Shown piece by piece: positions 29,790 to 39,537 of a DNA stretch of 64,000 nucleotides (positions within the stretch are counted from its first letter, which is position 1; every line of letters starts with the position of its first letter). Where the stretch lies: assembly GCF_034675905.1 (NCBI RefSeq), contig NZ_JAUCCV010000007.1:90620-154619 (forward strand), written 5' to 3'. Made by a program: the position numbers and the translations under genes. The notes beneath the pieces are model-generated. The model saw nothing but the letters and a program-made list of their open reading frames with translations, did not search any database and was not told where the DNA came from. The DNA comes from Castellaniella sp034675905. Its GTDB lineage: Bacteria; Pseudomonadota; Gammaproteobacteria; Burkholderiales; Burkholderiaceae_B.

Positions 29790-30134
29790 ATGTCCCTCGT
29801 TGACACCCTGACCCTGATCCCGGCCCAAGCCGCCGGCGGCGAACCCAATGCGCTGATGAGCATGCTGCCCATCATCCTGATGTTCGTCATCCTGTATTTC
29901 CTGATGATCCGTCCGCAGATGAAGCGCCAAAAGGATCACAAGAAAATGGTGGCGGCTCTGGCCAAGGGCGACGAGGTCATCCTGTCGGGCGGCCTGCTGG
30001 GCAAGCTGAGCAAGGTCAGCGACAACTACCTGACGGTCGAAATCGCCCAAGCCGGCGACAAGGCAGTCGAGACCATCGTGCAGCGCAGCGCCGTGACGTC
30101 CGTCCTGCCCAAGGGCACGATCAAGTCTCTCTGA
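29790..30134 (+). CDS. yajC: Sec translocon accessory protein YajC
   Basis: Small inner-membrane protein associated with SecDF. It has 114 residues, one transmembrane segment (MLPIILMFVILYFLMIRPQM, about residues 24-43) and a cytoplasmic tail with the family motifs GDEVILSGGLLGKL and YLTVEIA. A good ribosome site (CAGGAG) precedes it. Followed by secD after 67 bp. Confidence 0.94.
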   Translation: MSLVDTLTLIPAQAAGGEPNALMSMLPIILMFVILYFLMIRPQMKRQKDHKKMVAALAKGDEVILSGGLLGKLSKVSDNYLTVEIAQAGDKAVETIVQRSAVTSVLPKGTIKSL

Positions 30135-30201
30135 TCCAGGTCCCATCCGGCGCCGCCCATCGGCGGCGCCCGGTCTTTTCAGCCTTCCCTCCCGACCGAC
30201 C

Positions 30202-32073
30202 ATGAATCGCTATCCTCTCTGGAAGTACCTCATCGTGCTGGCCGCCGTCCTGATCGGCGTGCTCTACACCTTGCCTAATCTTTATGGCGAATCGCCAGCC
30301 GTCCAGATCGCAGGGGCGAAAACATCGGTCAAGATCGATCAGAACACGCTGGAAAAAGCGAACCAGGTTCTGCAGCAAGCCAATATCCAGCCCACGGCCA
30401 GCTCCTTCGAGATGAATGGTCCGGTGGGTTCGGTGCGGCTGCGGTTCGAATCCACCGACACGCAGCTGCAGGCCAAGGACGCGCTGGAAAAAGCGCTGAA
30501 TACCGACCCGGGCAATCCGGACTATACGGTCGCGCTGAACCTGATGTCGGCATCGCCCAACTGGCTGACCGCCCTGGGCGCCCACCCCATGTATCTGGGC
30601 CTGGATCTGCGCGGCGGCGTGCACTTCCTGCTGCAGGTAGACATGCAAGGCGCCCTGACCAGCCGCTATGACTCCATGGCCGGCGAGGCCCGCACCACCC
30701 TGCGCGACGCCAAACTCAAATTCGAAGACGTAGAACGCAACCAGCAATCCGTGCGGGCGACCTTCGCCACCCAGGACGAACGTGACGCCGCCGCCGACGC
30801 CTTGCGCCGCGCCATCCCGGAAATGCTTTTTGCGACCAGCCAATCCGGCGGCGCCTGGCTGCTGGACGGCACGCTCAGCCCGACCGCCATCACCCAGGTG
30901 CAGAACAGCGCCCTGAAGCAGAACATCCAGACCCTGCACAACCGGATCAACGAACTGGGCGTGGCCGAACCCGTCATCCAGCAACAGGGGGGCGATCGCA
31001 TCGTGGTCCAGCTGCCCGGGGTGCAGGACGTCGCCAAGGCCAAGGACATCCTGGGCCGCACCGCCACGCTGGAAATCCACATGGTGGATGATTCCCCGTC
31101 GTCCATGGCTGCCCTGCAGTCGGGTCGCGTGCCCTTCGGTCTGGTGCGTTACACCGACCGCGACGGCCGCCCGCTGCTGCTGCGCCGCCAGGTCATCCTG
31201 ACCGGCGAAAACCTGCAGGACGCCCAGCCTGGGCGCGACCAGCAGACCCAGGAACCCACCGTCAACCTGACCCTGGATTCCAAGGGAGCGCGCATTTTCC
31301 GCGACATCACCCGCGACAACATCGGCAAACGCATGGCCATCGTGCTGTTTGAAAACGGCAAGGGCGAAGTCGTGACCGCGCCGGTGATCCGATCCGAAAT
31401 CCCCGGCGGCCAGGTGCAGATTTCCGGCAGCATGACCGCCCAGGAAGCCGCCGACGTGTCCCTGCTGCTGCGCGCCGGCTCTCTGGCTGCGCCGATGCAC
31501 ATCATCGAAGAACGCACCATCGGCCCCAGCCTGGGCGCCGCCAACATCAAGCAGGGCTTTGATTCGACGCTGTACGGCTTTACCGCCATCGCGATCTTCA
31601 TCATCGCCTACTACCATCTGTTCGGCATGTTCTCGACGCTGGGCTTGTCCTTCAACGTGCTGCTGCTGCTGTCCGTGCTGTCCATGCTGCAGGCCACGCT
31701 GACCTTGCCCGGCATCGCCGCCATTGCGCTCACGCTGGGCATGGCCATCGACGCCAACGTGCTGATCAACGAACGGATCCGCGAAGAACTGCGAGCGGGC
31801 CTGCCGCCCCAGCAGGCCATACACCTGGGGTTTGATCGCGCCTGGGCGACGATTTTCGACTCCAACCTGACCAGCCTGATTGTCGGGGTCGCACTGCTGG
31901 CCTTCGGCACCGGCCCGGTACGCGGTTTTGCCGTTGTTCACTGCATCGGCATCCTGACCTCGATGTTCTCGTCGGTGGTGGGGGTGCGCGCCTTGGCCAA
32001 TCTGTACTACGGCCGCAAGCGCAAGCTGAAGACCGTGTCGATCGGTCAGATCTGGAAACCCAAGCAAGATTAA
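30202..32073 (+). CDS. secD: Protein translocase subunit SecD
   Basis: Proton-motive-force-dependent RND-type partner of SecYEG that aids release of exported proteins. The 623 residues have an N-terminal membrane helix (YLIVLAAVLIGVLYTLP), a large periplasmic P1 domain with LGLDLRGGVHFLLQVD near residue 132, and five C-terminal helices with the hallmark GMAIDANVLINERIREE near residue 512. Twelve bp upstream of secF. Confidence 0.97.
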   Translation: MNRYPLWKYLIVLAAVLIGVLYTLPNLYGESPAVQIAGAKTSVKIDQNTLEKANQVLQQANIQPTASSFEMNGPVGSVRLRFESTDTQLQAKDALEKALNTDPGNPDYTVALNLMSASPNWLTALGAHPMYLGLDLRGGVHFLLQVDMQGALTSRYDSMAGEARTTLRDAKLKFEDVERNQQSVRATFATQDERDAAADALRRAIPEMLFATSQSGGAWLLDGTLSPTAITQVQNSALKQNIQTLHNRINELGVAEPVIQQQGGDRIVVQLPGVQDVAKAKDILGRTATLEIHMVDDSPSSMAALQSGRVPFGLVRYTDRDGRPLLLRRQVILTGENLQDAQPGRDQQTQEPTVNLTLDSKGARIFRDITRDNIGKRMAIVLFENGKGEVVTAPVIRSEIPGGQVQISGSMTAQEAADVSLLLRAGSLAAPMHIIEERTIGPSLGAANIKQGFDSTLYGFTAIAIFIIAYYHLFGMFSTLGLSFNVLLLLSVLSMLQATLTLPGIAAIALTLGMAIDANVLINERIREELRAGLPPQQAIHLGFDRAWATIFDSNLTSLIVGVALLAFGTGPVRGFAVVHCIGILTSMFSSVVGVRALANLYYGRKRKLKTVSIGQIWKPKQD

Positions 32074-32085
32074 TCAGGATTCATC

Positions 32086-33021
32086 ATGGAATTTTTCCGC
32101 ATCCATCGCACCATCCCGTTCATGCGGCATGCGCTGATCCTGAACATCATCAGCCTGCTGACATTCCTGGCCGCCGTTTTCTTCATCGCTTCACGCGGCT
32201 TTCACCTGTCGATCGAATTCACCGGCGGCACGGTGATGGAAGTCCACTATGCCCAGACGGCGCCCGTGGGCGACATCCGCACCGCCATCGATGCGCTGGG
32301 CTACAAGGACTTCCAGGTGCAGAACTTCGGCACCTCACAGGACGTGATGATCCGCCTGCCGATCCGTCCCAACGAAGACACCGCCACGCAAAGCCGCACG
32401 GTGCTGTCCGCCCTGCAGGCCCAGCACGCCGAGGTGCAGCTGCGCCGAGTCGAATTCGTCGGCCCGCAGGTGGGCCAGGAACTGCTGCACAACGGCCTGA
32501 TGGCGCTGCTGTTCGTGGTGGTGGGCATCATGGCGTACCTGGCCGTGCGTTTCGAATGGAAGCTGGCCGCCTCGTGCGCCATCGCCAACCTGCACGACGT
32601 GGTGATCATCCTGGGATTTTTCGCCTTCTTCCAGTGGGAATTCTCGCTGTCGGTGCTGGCCGGGGTGCTGGCCGTGCTGGGCTACTCGGTGAACGAATCT
32701 GTGGTGGTGATGGACCGGATCCGTGAAAATTTCCGCAAGATGCGCAAGGCCTCGGTGCGGGAAATCATCAACCTGTCCATCACGCAGAACATTTCCCGGA
32801 CGATCATCACGCACGGTTCGACCCAGATGATGGTGCTGTCGATGTTCTTCTTCGGCGGCCCCACCCTGCACAACTTTTCCCTGGCCCTGACCATCGGGAT
32901 CTGGTTCGGGATCTATTCGTCCGTGTTCGTCGCCGCCGCCCTGGCGATGTGGATGGGCATCCGCCGCGAAGACCTGGTCAAACACGTCAAAAAAGAAGGC
33001 ACAGAAGTGGAATTGGGATAA
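32086..33021 (+). CDS. secF: Protein translocase subunit SecF
   Basis: Six-helix partner of SecD. In the 311 residues the hallmark periplasmic motif LSIEFTGGTVMEV is near residue 40 and the membrane motif LGYSVNESVVVMDRIREN near residue 198. Last gene of the yajC-secD-secF block; a strong terminator starts 6 bp after the stop. Confidence 0.97.
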   Translation: MEFFRIHRTIPFMRHALILNIISLLTFLAAVFFIASRGFHLSIEFTGGTVMEVHYAQTAPVGDIRTAIDALGYKDFQVQNFGTSQDVMIRLPIRPNEDTATQSRTVLSALQAQHAEVQLRRVEFVGPQVGQELLHNGLMALLFVVVGIMAYLAVRFEWKLAASCAIANLHDVVIILGFFAFFQWEFSLSVLAGVLAVLGYSVNESVVVMDRIRENFRKMRKASVREIINLSITQNISRTIITHGSTQMMVLSMFFFGGPTLHNFSLALTIGIWFGIYSSVFVAAALAMWMGIRREDLVKHVKKEGTEVELG

Positions 33022-33026
33022 GCCAG

Positions 33027-33064
33027 GACGCGGACAGGTCCCTGCGGACCTGTCCGCGTCTGTC
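33027..33064 (+). terminator. Rho-independent terminator after secF
   Basis: A perfect 15-bp stem (33027-33041 with 33046-33060, loop of 4) directly follows the secF stop and is trailed by TGTCTT. The stem is long and G+C rich. Confidence 0.8.
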
Positions 33065-33089
33065 TTATCGGAGCGGCCTGCAGAGGGCC

Positions 33090-33722
33090 TTACCTCTCAG
33101 TCGCCCGCCGCCCCAACGCCGCCACTCCCAGCACCGCCGCTGCCCCGGCGCACAGCGCCGGCAGCCCCCATTCCCCGCCTAAGCCCCACAACGCCATCAC
33201 GCGATCCAGCTGGTAGCCGGTCGCCATCAGGCCTGCGCCGGTCAGCCCCAAGGTCGCCGATACGGCCTGTGGCCGAAACAAGAGCAGGGACACCACGCCG
33301 GCCGTCAAGACGATGATCGCCAGCCATAGCACGGCGTCGCGCAAGGGCACGGGAGACGAAGGCCACAGGCGATCCAGGATGCCGGGCTCCTTCACTTGAT
33401 ACCCCAGCGTGCCGGATACCGCGACGCCGGCCAGGGATTCCACCTGCCAGTTCAGCGCATAGATGCCGTACGCCGCCTCGGGAGGCACGGGCACACGGAA
33501 TTCTGCGCCGGCATCACGAATCGCATACAAAGGTTGCGCCAGCCCCTGCGGATCGACCAGATCGATCCGCGCCATCCTGACGGCTTCACTGAACACCAGG
33601 GATATTTCTGCTGGCGGTTGAGCCAGGGTGCTGCCCGACGGCAAGGACGTCGCAACCAGTGCGGGGCCTCCCCAGGCAATCTGTGACCAGAGCAGCAGGC
33701 AGGCGGCAAGAAATGACTTCAC
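33090..33722 (-). CDS. CopC-domain copper-resistance-like protein
   Basis: A 210-residue exported protein. With a GTG start at 33722 it opens with a signal peptide (VKSFLAACLLLWSQIAWGG), followed by a CopC-like beta-barrel domain (LVATSLPSGSTLAQPPAEIS and FSEAVRMARIDLVDPQG) and then two or three membrane helices in the C-terminal half, a CopC-plus-membrane arrangement as in CopCD/YcnJ-type proteins. The first His of mature CopC (HAxL) is replaced: the mature start reads GPALVATS, so the usual copper ligand is missing. The longer open frame upstream is Arg/Gly-rich and was rejected. Confidence 0.72.
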   Translation of the reverse strand: MKSFLAACLLLWSQIAWGGPALVATSLPSGSTLAQPPAEISLVFSEAVRMARIDLVDPQGLAQPLYAIRDAGAEFRVPVPPEAAYGIYALNWQVESLAGVAVSGTLGYQVKEPGILDRLWPSSPVPLRDAVLWLAIIVLTAGVVSLLLFRPQAVSATLGLTGAGLMATGYQLDRVMALWGLGGEWGLPALCAGAAAVLGVAALGRRATER

Positions 33723-33918
33723 GACATCGACGGGGCTGAATAACGTGCGCCAGTATAGGTCCTTTCCAGACCTTGGCCGCAGGCCACAAGGCCCTGTTCC
33801 CGGCGCCCTCCGCCCAAACCCGGATGACACGCCCATCCGGATACCCGGCCTGCAGTAAAATAGAAGATTACCCATCCTTTACCGCCCCCGGGATATAAAC
33901 CCGCCCCGGCGATCCGAC

Positions 33919-35406
33919 ATGCAAGAAACCCCTGCACGCCGCCCAGGCGTCATCCCCGCTTCCCGTGAATCCGCAGACCACCTGAAAGACCAGGCCTGGC
34001 GCATGGCCCAGGATGAAACCCTGGCCAGCCTGCTGCAGCCCATGGAACCCGGCCAGCACAAAAAATTGTTCATCCGCACCTTCGGCTGCCAGATGAACGA
34101 ATACGATTCCGAAAAAATGGTCGACATCCTGCGCGCGAGCAAAGGTGTCGAACTGACCGACACCCCGGATGACGCGGACATCATCCTGTTCAACACCTGT
34201 TCGGTGCGCGAAAAGGCGCAGGAAAAGGTCTTTTCCGACCTGGGCCGAGTCCAGCATCTGAAGCAGGCCAAACCGCACCTGGTGATCGGCGTGGGCGGCT
34301 GTGTCGCCAGCCAGGAAGGCGAGGCCATCGTGCGCCGCGCCCCGTATGTCGATGTGGTGTTCGGCCCGCAGACCCTGCATCGCCTGCCCGAACTGATCGA
34401 CCGCCGCCGTGCGACCGGAAAATCCCAGGTGGATATTTCCTTTCCGCTGATCGAGAAATTCGACGCCCTGCCGCCTGCCCGCATGGAAGGGCCCACCGCT
34501 TTTGTCTCCATCATGGAAGGCTGCAGCAAATACTGCAGTTTCTGCGTGGTGCCCTACACCCGGGGGGCGGAAGTCTCGCGCCCCTTTGATGACGTGCTGA
34601 CCGAAGTCGCCGATCTGGCCGACCAAGGAGTGCGCGAAGTCACGCTGCTGGGCCAGAACGTCAATGCCTATCGCGGCCCCGTCGGAGACGCCGGAGACAT
34701 TGCCGACTTCGCCATGCTGCTGGACTACGTCCACGATATTCCCGGCATCGAGCGCATCCGCTACACCACGTCTCACCCGAAAGAAATGACCGCCCGCCTG
34801 ATCGAGGCGCATGGGCGCTTGCCCAAGCTGGTGCCCTTTCTGCACCTGCCGGTGCAGGCAGGCAGCGACCGCGTGCTGGCCGCCATGAAACGCGGCTACA
34901 CCGCCCTGGAATACAAATCCATCATCCGGCGCCTGAAAGCCGCACGGCCCGACATCACGCTCTCCTCGGATTTCATCATCGGCTTTCCCGGTGAAACCGA
35001 AGAAGACTTCCAGAAAACGCTGGATCTGGTGCGTCATGTAGGTTTTGACCAGTCCTTTTCGTTTGTGTATTCCAAACGCCCCGGCACGCCGGCAGCCGAT
35101 CTGGACGACCCCGTCCCCCAGGCCGACAAGCTGGACCGTCTGCACCGGCTGCAGACTCTGATCAATGAGCAGGCCGCCGCCTACAGCCAGGCCATGGTCG
35201 GCAGCATCCAGCGCCTGCTGGTCGAAGGCCCCTCCAAAAAGGACCCGCAGGACATGAAAGGCCGCACGGAAAACAACCGCATCGTCAACTTTGCCGGTCA
35301 GCCACGCCTGATCGGCCAGATCGTGGACGTGCGCATCACCCAGGCCCTGACCAATACGCTGCGCGGCGAAATCGTCACCACCGAAACCGATCGGACGGGC
35401 GCATGA
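33919..35406 (+). CDS. miaB: tRNA-2-methylthio-N6-dimethylallyladenosine synthase
   Basis: Radical-SAM methylthiotransferase acting at A37 of tRNA. The 495 residues contain the UPF0004 domain (RTFGCQMNEYDSEKM near residue 53 with the first of three Cys ligands, NTCSVREKA near 93), the radical-SAM cluster EGCSKYCSFCVVPYTRG near residue 197 and a C-terminal TRAM domain. The N-terminus is about 40 residues longer than usual, so the start may be an internal codon. Overlaps phoH by 4 bp. Confidence 0.96.
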   Translation: MQETPARRPGVIPASRESADHLKDQAWRMAQDETLASLLQPMEPGQHKKLFIRTFGCQMNEYDSEKMVDILRASKGVELTDTPDDADIILFNTCSVREKAQEKVFSDLGRVQHLKQAKPHLVIGVGGCVASQEGEAIVRRAPYVDVVFGPQTLHRLPELIDRRRATGKSQVDISFPLIEKFDALPPARMEGPTAFVSIMEGCSKYCSFCVVPYTRGAEVSRPFDDVLTEVADLADQGVREVTLLGQNVNAYRGPVGDAGDIADFAMLLDYVHDIPGIERIRYTTSHPKEMTARLIEAHGRLPKLVPFLHLPVQAGSDRVLAAMKRGYTALEYKSIIRRLKAARPDITLSSDFIIGFPGETEEDFQKTLDLVRHVGFDQSFSFVYSKRPGTPAADLDDPVPQADKLDRLHRLQTLINEQAAAYSQAMVGSIQRLLVEGPSKKDPQDMKGRTENNRIVNFAGQPRLIGQIVDVRITQALTNTLRGEIVTTETDRTGA

Positions 35407-36422
35407 GCGATACCCGCACCAAACCCGCCGGCAACCGCCCCCTGTCGCTTCAATTGGCGGGCGACAACACACAACTGGCCAATCTGTGCGGCCCGCTGGA
35501 CGAAAATCTGCGCCAGATCGCACAGGCCTATGACATCACCATCAGCCGGCGCGGCAACCGCTTCAGCGTGCGCGGCAGCCGGGCCCGCGAGGCCGGCCGG
35601 GCGCTGCGCTGGTTTCACGAACGGTCGGCGCACACGCCGTTGTCGCTGGACGCCCTGCAGCTGGGTCTGGTTGAACTGAGCAGCCGCGGCACGGTTCCCG
35701 TTCGGGACGCAGCCCCGCGCCCCGACCTGCCCGAGCTGCCGCCCGTGGACGAAGACGGCATCAGCCTGCGCACCCGCAAATCCGATCTGCGGCCTCGCAC
35801 CCCGCGCCAGCGCGATTATCTGAACGCCATCCTCAAGCACGACATCACCTTCGGCGTCGGCCCCGCCGGCACCGGCAAGACCTGGCTGGCCGTGGCCTGC
35901 GCCATCGATGCCCTGGAACGCGAATCCGTTTCCAGGCTGGTGCTGACCCGCCCCGCCGTGGAAGCCGGCGAACGCCTGGGCTTTCTGCCCGGCGACCTGG
36001 TGCAGAAAGTCGACCCCTATCTGCGTCCCCTGTACGACGCGCTGTACGACCTGCTGGGTTTTGAAAAAACCCAGCGCTTCTTTGAAAAACAGACCATCGA
36101 GATCGCGCCGCTGGCCTACATGCGCGGGCGCACGCTGAACCACGCCTTCATCATCCTGGACGAAGCCCAGAACACGACCCCGGAACAGATGAAGATGTTT
36201 CTGACGCGCATCGGCTTCGGCAGCAAGGCCGTGATCAACGGCGACCCTTCCCAGGTGGACCTGCCCAAGGGCCAGCAAAGCGGCCTGCTGCATGCCCTGG
36301 ACGTGCTGGACGGCGTCTCCGGCATCGCCCAGACGCGCTTTACCAGCCGCGACGTCGTGCGCCACCCGCTGGTCGCCCGCATCGTGGATGCCTACGAACA
36401 GGCAGGGGACCATGTATCCTGA
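35403..36422 (+). CDS. PhoH-like ATPase
   Basis: P-loop ATPase of the PhoH/YbeZ family, 339 residues, with a KH-like N-terminal part and Walker A GPAGTGKTWLA near residue 157 and Walker B region NHAFIILDEAQNTTPEQMKM near 245. In this block YbeZ works with YbeY in rRNA maturation and ribosome quality control. Its end overlaps the ybeY start by 11 bp. Confidence 0.94.
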   Translation: MSDTRTKPAGNRPLSLQLAGDNTQLANLCGPLDENLRQIAQAYDITISRRGNRFSVRGSRAREAGRALRWFHERSAHTPLSLDALQLGLVELSSRGTVPVRDAAPRPDLPELPPVDEDGISLRTRKSDLRPRTPRQRDYLNAILKHDITFGVGPAGTGKTWLAVACAIDALERESVSRLVLTRPAVEAGERLGFLPGDLVQKVDPYLRPLYDALYDLLGFEKTQRFFEKQTIEIAPLAYMRGRTLNHAFIILDEAQNTTPEQMKMFLTRIGFGSKAVINGDPSQVDLPKGQQSGLLHALDVLDGVSGIAQTRFTSRDVVRHPLVARIVDAYEQAGDHVS

Positions 36423-36897
36423 TTTTTCCCTTGGCGTGCAATATGCCATCGCCGCCCCGATGCTGCCGCGCTGGCGTCTACGGCGCTGGGTGGGCCGCGC
36501 TCTGGCACAGGCCCTGGCCGCCCCGGACCCCCGCGCCGGCCAGCCCGTCGCTCTGACCCTGCGCCTGGTCGATGCCGAAGAAGGCCGCAGCCTGAACGCC
36601 GCCTGGCGGCAACGCGACTATGCGACCAATGTGCTGACGTTTGAATATGGGGCGGACCCGTCCGGCCTGATCAGCGGCGACATCGTGCTATGCCTGCCGG
36701 TACTGGAGCGCGAAGCCGCCGAACAGGGCAAGATCTTGCTGCACCATGCGGCCCATCTGACCACTCACGGGGTGCTGCATGCCCTGGGTTACGATCATAT
36801 TCAGGCCGACGAGGCCGAGCGCATGGAGGCCCTGGAAACCGCCATTCTGGCCGCCCAAGGCATTCCTGATCCCTACCGCCAGACGGACGGCGCCTAA
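36412..36897 (+). CDS. ybeY: Endoribonuclease YbeY
   Basis: Metal-dependent RNase of 16S rRNA 3' maturation. With the start at 36412 the protein has 161 residues and ends with the zinc motif THGVLHALGYDHIQADEAE (H-x3-H-x4-GxDH form). The start is chosen because it yields MYPDFSLGVQ and a small overlap with phoH; a longer open frame upstream overlaps phoH by 130 bp. Confidence 0.94.
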   Translation: MYPDFSLGVQYAIAAPMLPRWRLRRWVGRALAQALAAPDPRAGQPVALTLRLVDAEEGRSLNAAWRQRDYATNVLTFEYGADPSGLISGDIVLCLPVLEREAAEQGKILLHHAAHLTTHGVLHALGYDHIQADEAERMEALETAILAAQGIPDPYRQTDGA

Positions 36898-36950
36898 GCG
36901 CGCCGTGTTATCGGTTATGCTACAGAATCCCTAGACTCGTCCTTCGGACA

Positions 36951-37838
36951 ATGCCAGACCCTCACTCTTCAGACTCAGAACCCCGACCAACGCCGTCGGC
37001 CAATCCTTCCCTGTTCTCCCGACTCAAGGCTCTGCTGCGGCCATCGCCGCCTGCTGACCGCGAGAGTATCCGGGCAGTCCTGGAAGCCGCACACGACCAT
37101 TCCATCCTGGACGGCGAATCCTATGCCATGATCTCCGGCGCGCTCGAAGTCGCCGACAAGACCGTGGCCGACATCATGGTGTCGCGTTCGCGCATGGATC
37201 TGCTGGACGTATCCCGGCCGCTGACCGAGCTGATGCCGGTGATCACCGAAACCGGGCATTCCCGCTTTCCGGTCTACGAGGGCGATCGTGACAACATCAT
37301 CGGGGTGCTGCTGGCCAAAGACCTGCTGCTGACCCTATCGGATCACGCGCTGGACCTGCGCGCCCTGATCCGCCCGCCGGTATTCATCCCCGAATCCAAG
37401 CGCCTGAACGAGCTGCTGCATGAATTCCGCATGAGCCGCAACCACCTGGCCATCGTCATCGATGAACACGGCGGCATCGGCGGCCTGGTGACGATGGAAG
37501 ACGTGCTGGAACAGATCGTGGGCGACATCGAAGACGAATTCGACGACGAAGACGACAAGACCATTTTCCGCACCGGGGACAATAGCTGGCGCGCCATGGG
37601 CACCACCGAAATCGAAGACTTCAACGAAGCCTTCGATGTCCACCTGCCCGACGAGGACTACGACACCCTGAACGGCTGGCTGGCAGCTGAATTGGGCCAC
37701 ATCCCCCGGCGCGGCGAACGCTTCGAGGGTCAGGGCCTGGCCTTTACCGTGGTCGGCGCCGACGGCAAACGCGCCCGCTGGCTGCACGTCCAGCGCCTGA
37801 ATGGCGCGCCGGACACCGCCCAGGCGCCGGATGCCTGA
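36951..37838 (+). CDS. HlyC/CorC-family CBS-domain protein
   Basis: A 295-residue cytoplasmic protein: two CBS domains (about residues 60-190; VADIMVSRSRMDLLDVS and FIPESKRLNELLHEFR with IVIDEHGGIGGLVTMEDVLE) and a C-terminal CorC/HlyC transporter-associated domain (about 205-285). In E. coli the orthologue ybeX/corC also sits between ybeY and lnt and has been linked to cation efflux and ribosome metabolism. Confidence 0.93.
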   Translation: MPDPHSSDSEPRPTPSANPSLFSRLKALLRPSPPADRESIRAVLEAAHDHSILDGESYAMISGALEVADKTVADIMVSRSRMDLLDVSRPLTELMPVITETGHSRFPVYEGDRDNIIGVLLAKDLLLTLSDHALDLRALIRPPVFIPESKRLNELLHEFRMSRNHLAIVIDEHGGIGGLVTMEDVLEQIVGDIEDEFDDEDDKTIFRTGDNSWRAMGTTEIEDFNEAFDVHLPDEDYDTLNGWLAAELGHIPRRGERFEGQGLAFTVVGADGKRARWLHVQRLNGAPDTAQAPDA

Positions 37839-37862
37839 TCCCACCTTCCGCGGCCCGCTGTC

Positions 37863-39536
37863 ATGACGTCCAGCCCCGCGCTTTCCGCATCCCTGGCGCC
37901 TGCCAGTCAGGCCGCCGCCGCACATCGGCACGGCTGGCGCAACCAGCTCTGGGTGCTGCTGGCCGGAGCCATACAGGCGCTTTGCTTCGCCCCCGGCCCC
38001 CTGCCCGCCTGGAGTCTGCCTTTCGTGCAGATCGCCAGCCTGGCCATTCTGGCCGCCCATGTCTGGGGGGCCTCGGGACCGCGGCAGGCAGCTGCTTACG
38101 GCTGGCTGTTCGGACTGGCGCAGTTCACCATCGGGGTGTACTGGCTGACCATCAGCATGCATCAATTCGGCGGGCTGGCCCTGCCCCTGGCCATCGGCGC
38201 GCTGCTGCTGTTCGCCGCCGCCATGGCGCTCTATGCGGCCGGCGCCTGCGCCCTGAGCGCGTGGCTGTGCGCCGCCCATAAAAATCCGGAACAAACCGCA
38301 CTGCGGCAAATCCTGAACGCCGCGACCTGGGCCTGCGCCTGGGCGCTGTTCGAATGGCTGCGCGGGACCTTGTTCACCGGTTTCACCTGGCTGAACGTCG
38401 GCTACGCCCATGCCGAAGGCATGTTCGCCGCCTGGGCGCCCTTTATCGGCGTCTATGGCGTGGCCTGGCTGTCTGCCTTCGCCGCTGGGTCCATCGCCCT
38501 GATGGCCCGCGCCAAGGACACCTCGTATGATCGCAGCGCGGCCGCCACGATCGCCCTGACGCTGCTGACCGGCCTGCTGGGCATTGCCTGGACCCACATC
38601 GACTGGTCACAGACGCATGGCCAGCCTCTGTTGATCCGCTTGGTGCAACCCGCTACGCCGCAATCGGAAAAATTCGACCCTGCCAGCTTTCCCGCCACAC
38701 AGGCCCGCGCCCGCCAACTGGCAGGCCTGACGGCCAAGACGGCGCAGGACCGCCCTGCGCTGATCATCCTGCCCGAAACCGTCATGCCGATCTTCCAGGA
38801 TCAGGCGCCGCTGGCCATCTGGCAGCCCTGGCTGGACCTGGCCCGACAGATGGACGCCAGCTTGGTCCTGGGGCTCCCCCTGCACGAGCGCACCGCCACG
38901 GGTGATCGCTATACCAATGGCGCAACCGTCATCCACCCCGACGACTCTGCCCCTCCTCTGAGTCCCGGACAATGGCGCTACGACAAACACCATCTGGTCC
39001 CTTTCGGCGAATTCATCCCCCCGGGGTTCCGCTGGTTCGTCCAGGCCCTGCAAATTCCGCTGGGGGATTTCGACCGGGGGGCGCTGCGCCAGCCGCCGCT
39101 ATCGCTGGCGGGCCAGTCCCTGGCGGTGAATATCTGCTACGAAGATGCCTTCGGCGAAGAAATTGCCAGGGCGGTCGCCCCAGGCGAAGACGGCGCACCC
39201 GGCGCCAACATTCTGGTCAATCTGAGCAATCTGGCCTGGTTCGGCGATACCTGGGCCTTGCGCCAGCACCTGTGGATCGCCCGGATGCGGGCGCTGGAAA
39301 CCGCCCGGCCGGTCATCCGCGCCACCAATACCGGCATGACTGCCGCCATCGACCCTAATGGTCAGGTGCGCGGCCAGCTGGATCCAGCCATTCCCGGAGT
39401 GCTGGACGTGGAGATCCAGGGCGCCCAAGGCCTGACCCCCTACGTGCGGTGGGGCAACCTGCCGATCCTGATCTGGGTACTGCTGGGGCTGTTCTTGGCC
39501 TGGCGCTACCGGCGGCCCGCCCGCACCGACGCCTGA
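37863..39536 (+). CDS. lnt: Apolipoprotein N-acyltransferase
   Basis: Inner-membrane enzyme completing lipoprotein maturation. The 557 residues contain several N-terminal membrane helices (about residues 28-215), a periplasmic nitrilase-fold domain with the catalytic Glu in IILPETVMP near 303, Lys in YDKHHLVPFGEF near 377 and Cys in NICYEDAFGEE near 423, and a C-terminal helix (LPILIWVLLGLFLAW). Only one base separates it from the convergent GGDEF/EAL gene. Confidence 0.95.
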   Translation: MTSSPALSASLAPASQAAAAHRHGWRNQLWVLLAGAIQALCFAPGPLPAWSLPFVQIASLAILAAHVWGASGPRQAAAYGWLFGLAQFTIGVYWLTISMHQFGGLALPLAIGALLLFAAAMALYAAGACALSAWLCAAHKNPEQTALRQILNAATWACAWALFEWLRGTLFTGFTWLNVGYAHAEGMFAAWAPFIGVYGVAWLSAFAAGSIALMARAKDTSYDRSAAATIALTLLTGLLGIAWTHIDWSQTHGQPLLIRLVQPATPQSEKFDPASFPATQARARQLAGLTAKTAQDRPALIILPETVMPIFQDQAPLAIWQPWLDLARQMDASLVLGLPLHERTATGDRYTNGATVIHPDDSAPPLSPGQWRYDKHHLVPFGEFIPPGFRWFVQALQIPLGDFDRGALRQPPLSLAGQSLAVNICYEDAFGEEIARAVAPGEDGAPGANILVNLSNLAWFGDTWALRQHLWIARMRALETARPVIRATNTGMTAAIDPNGQVRGQLDPAIPGVLDVEIQGAQGLTPYVRWGNLPILIWVLLGLFLAWRYRRPARTDA

Positions 39537-39537
39537 T

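Noticed and set aside
30121..32067. 648-codon open frame on the minus strand opposite secD
   Set aside because: Antisense shadow of secD; no domain, no start context, Gly/Gln/His-rich.
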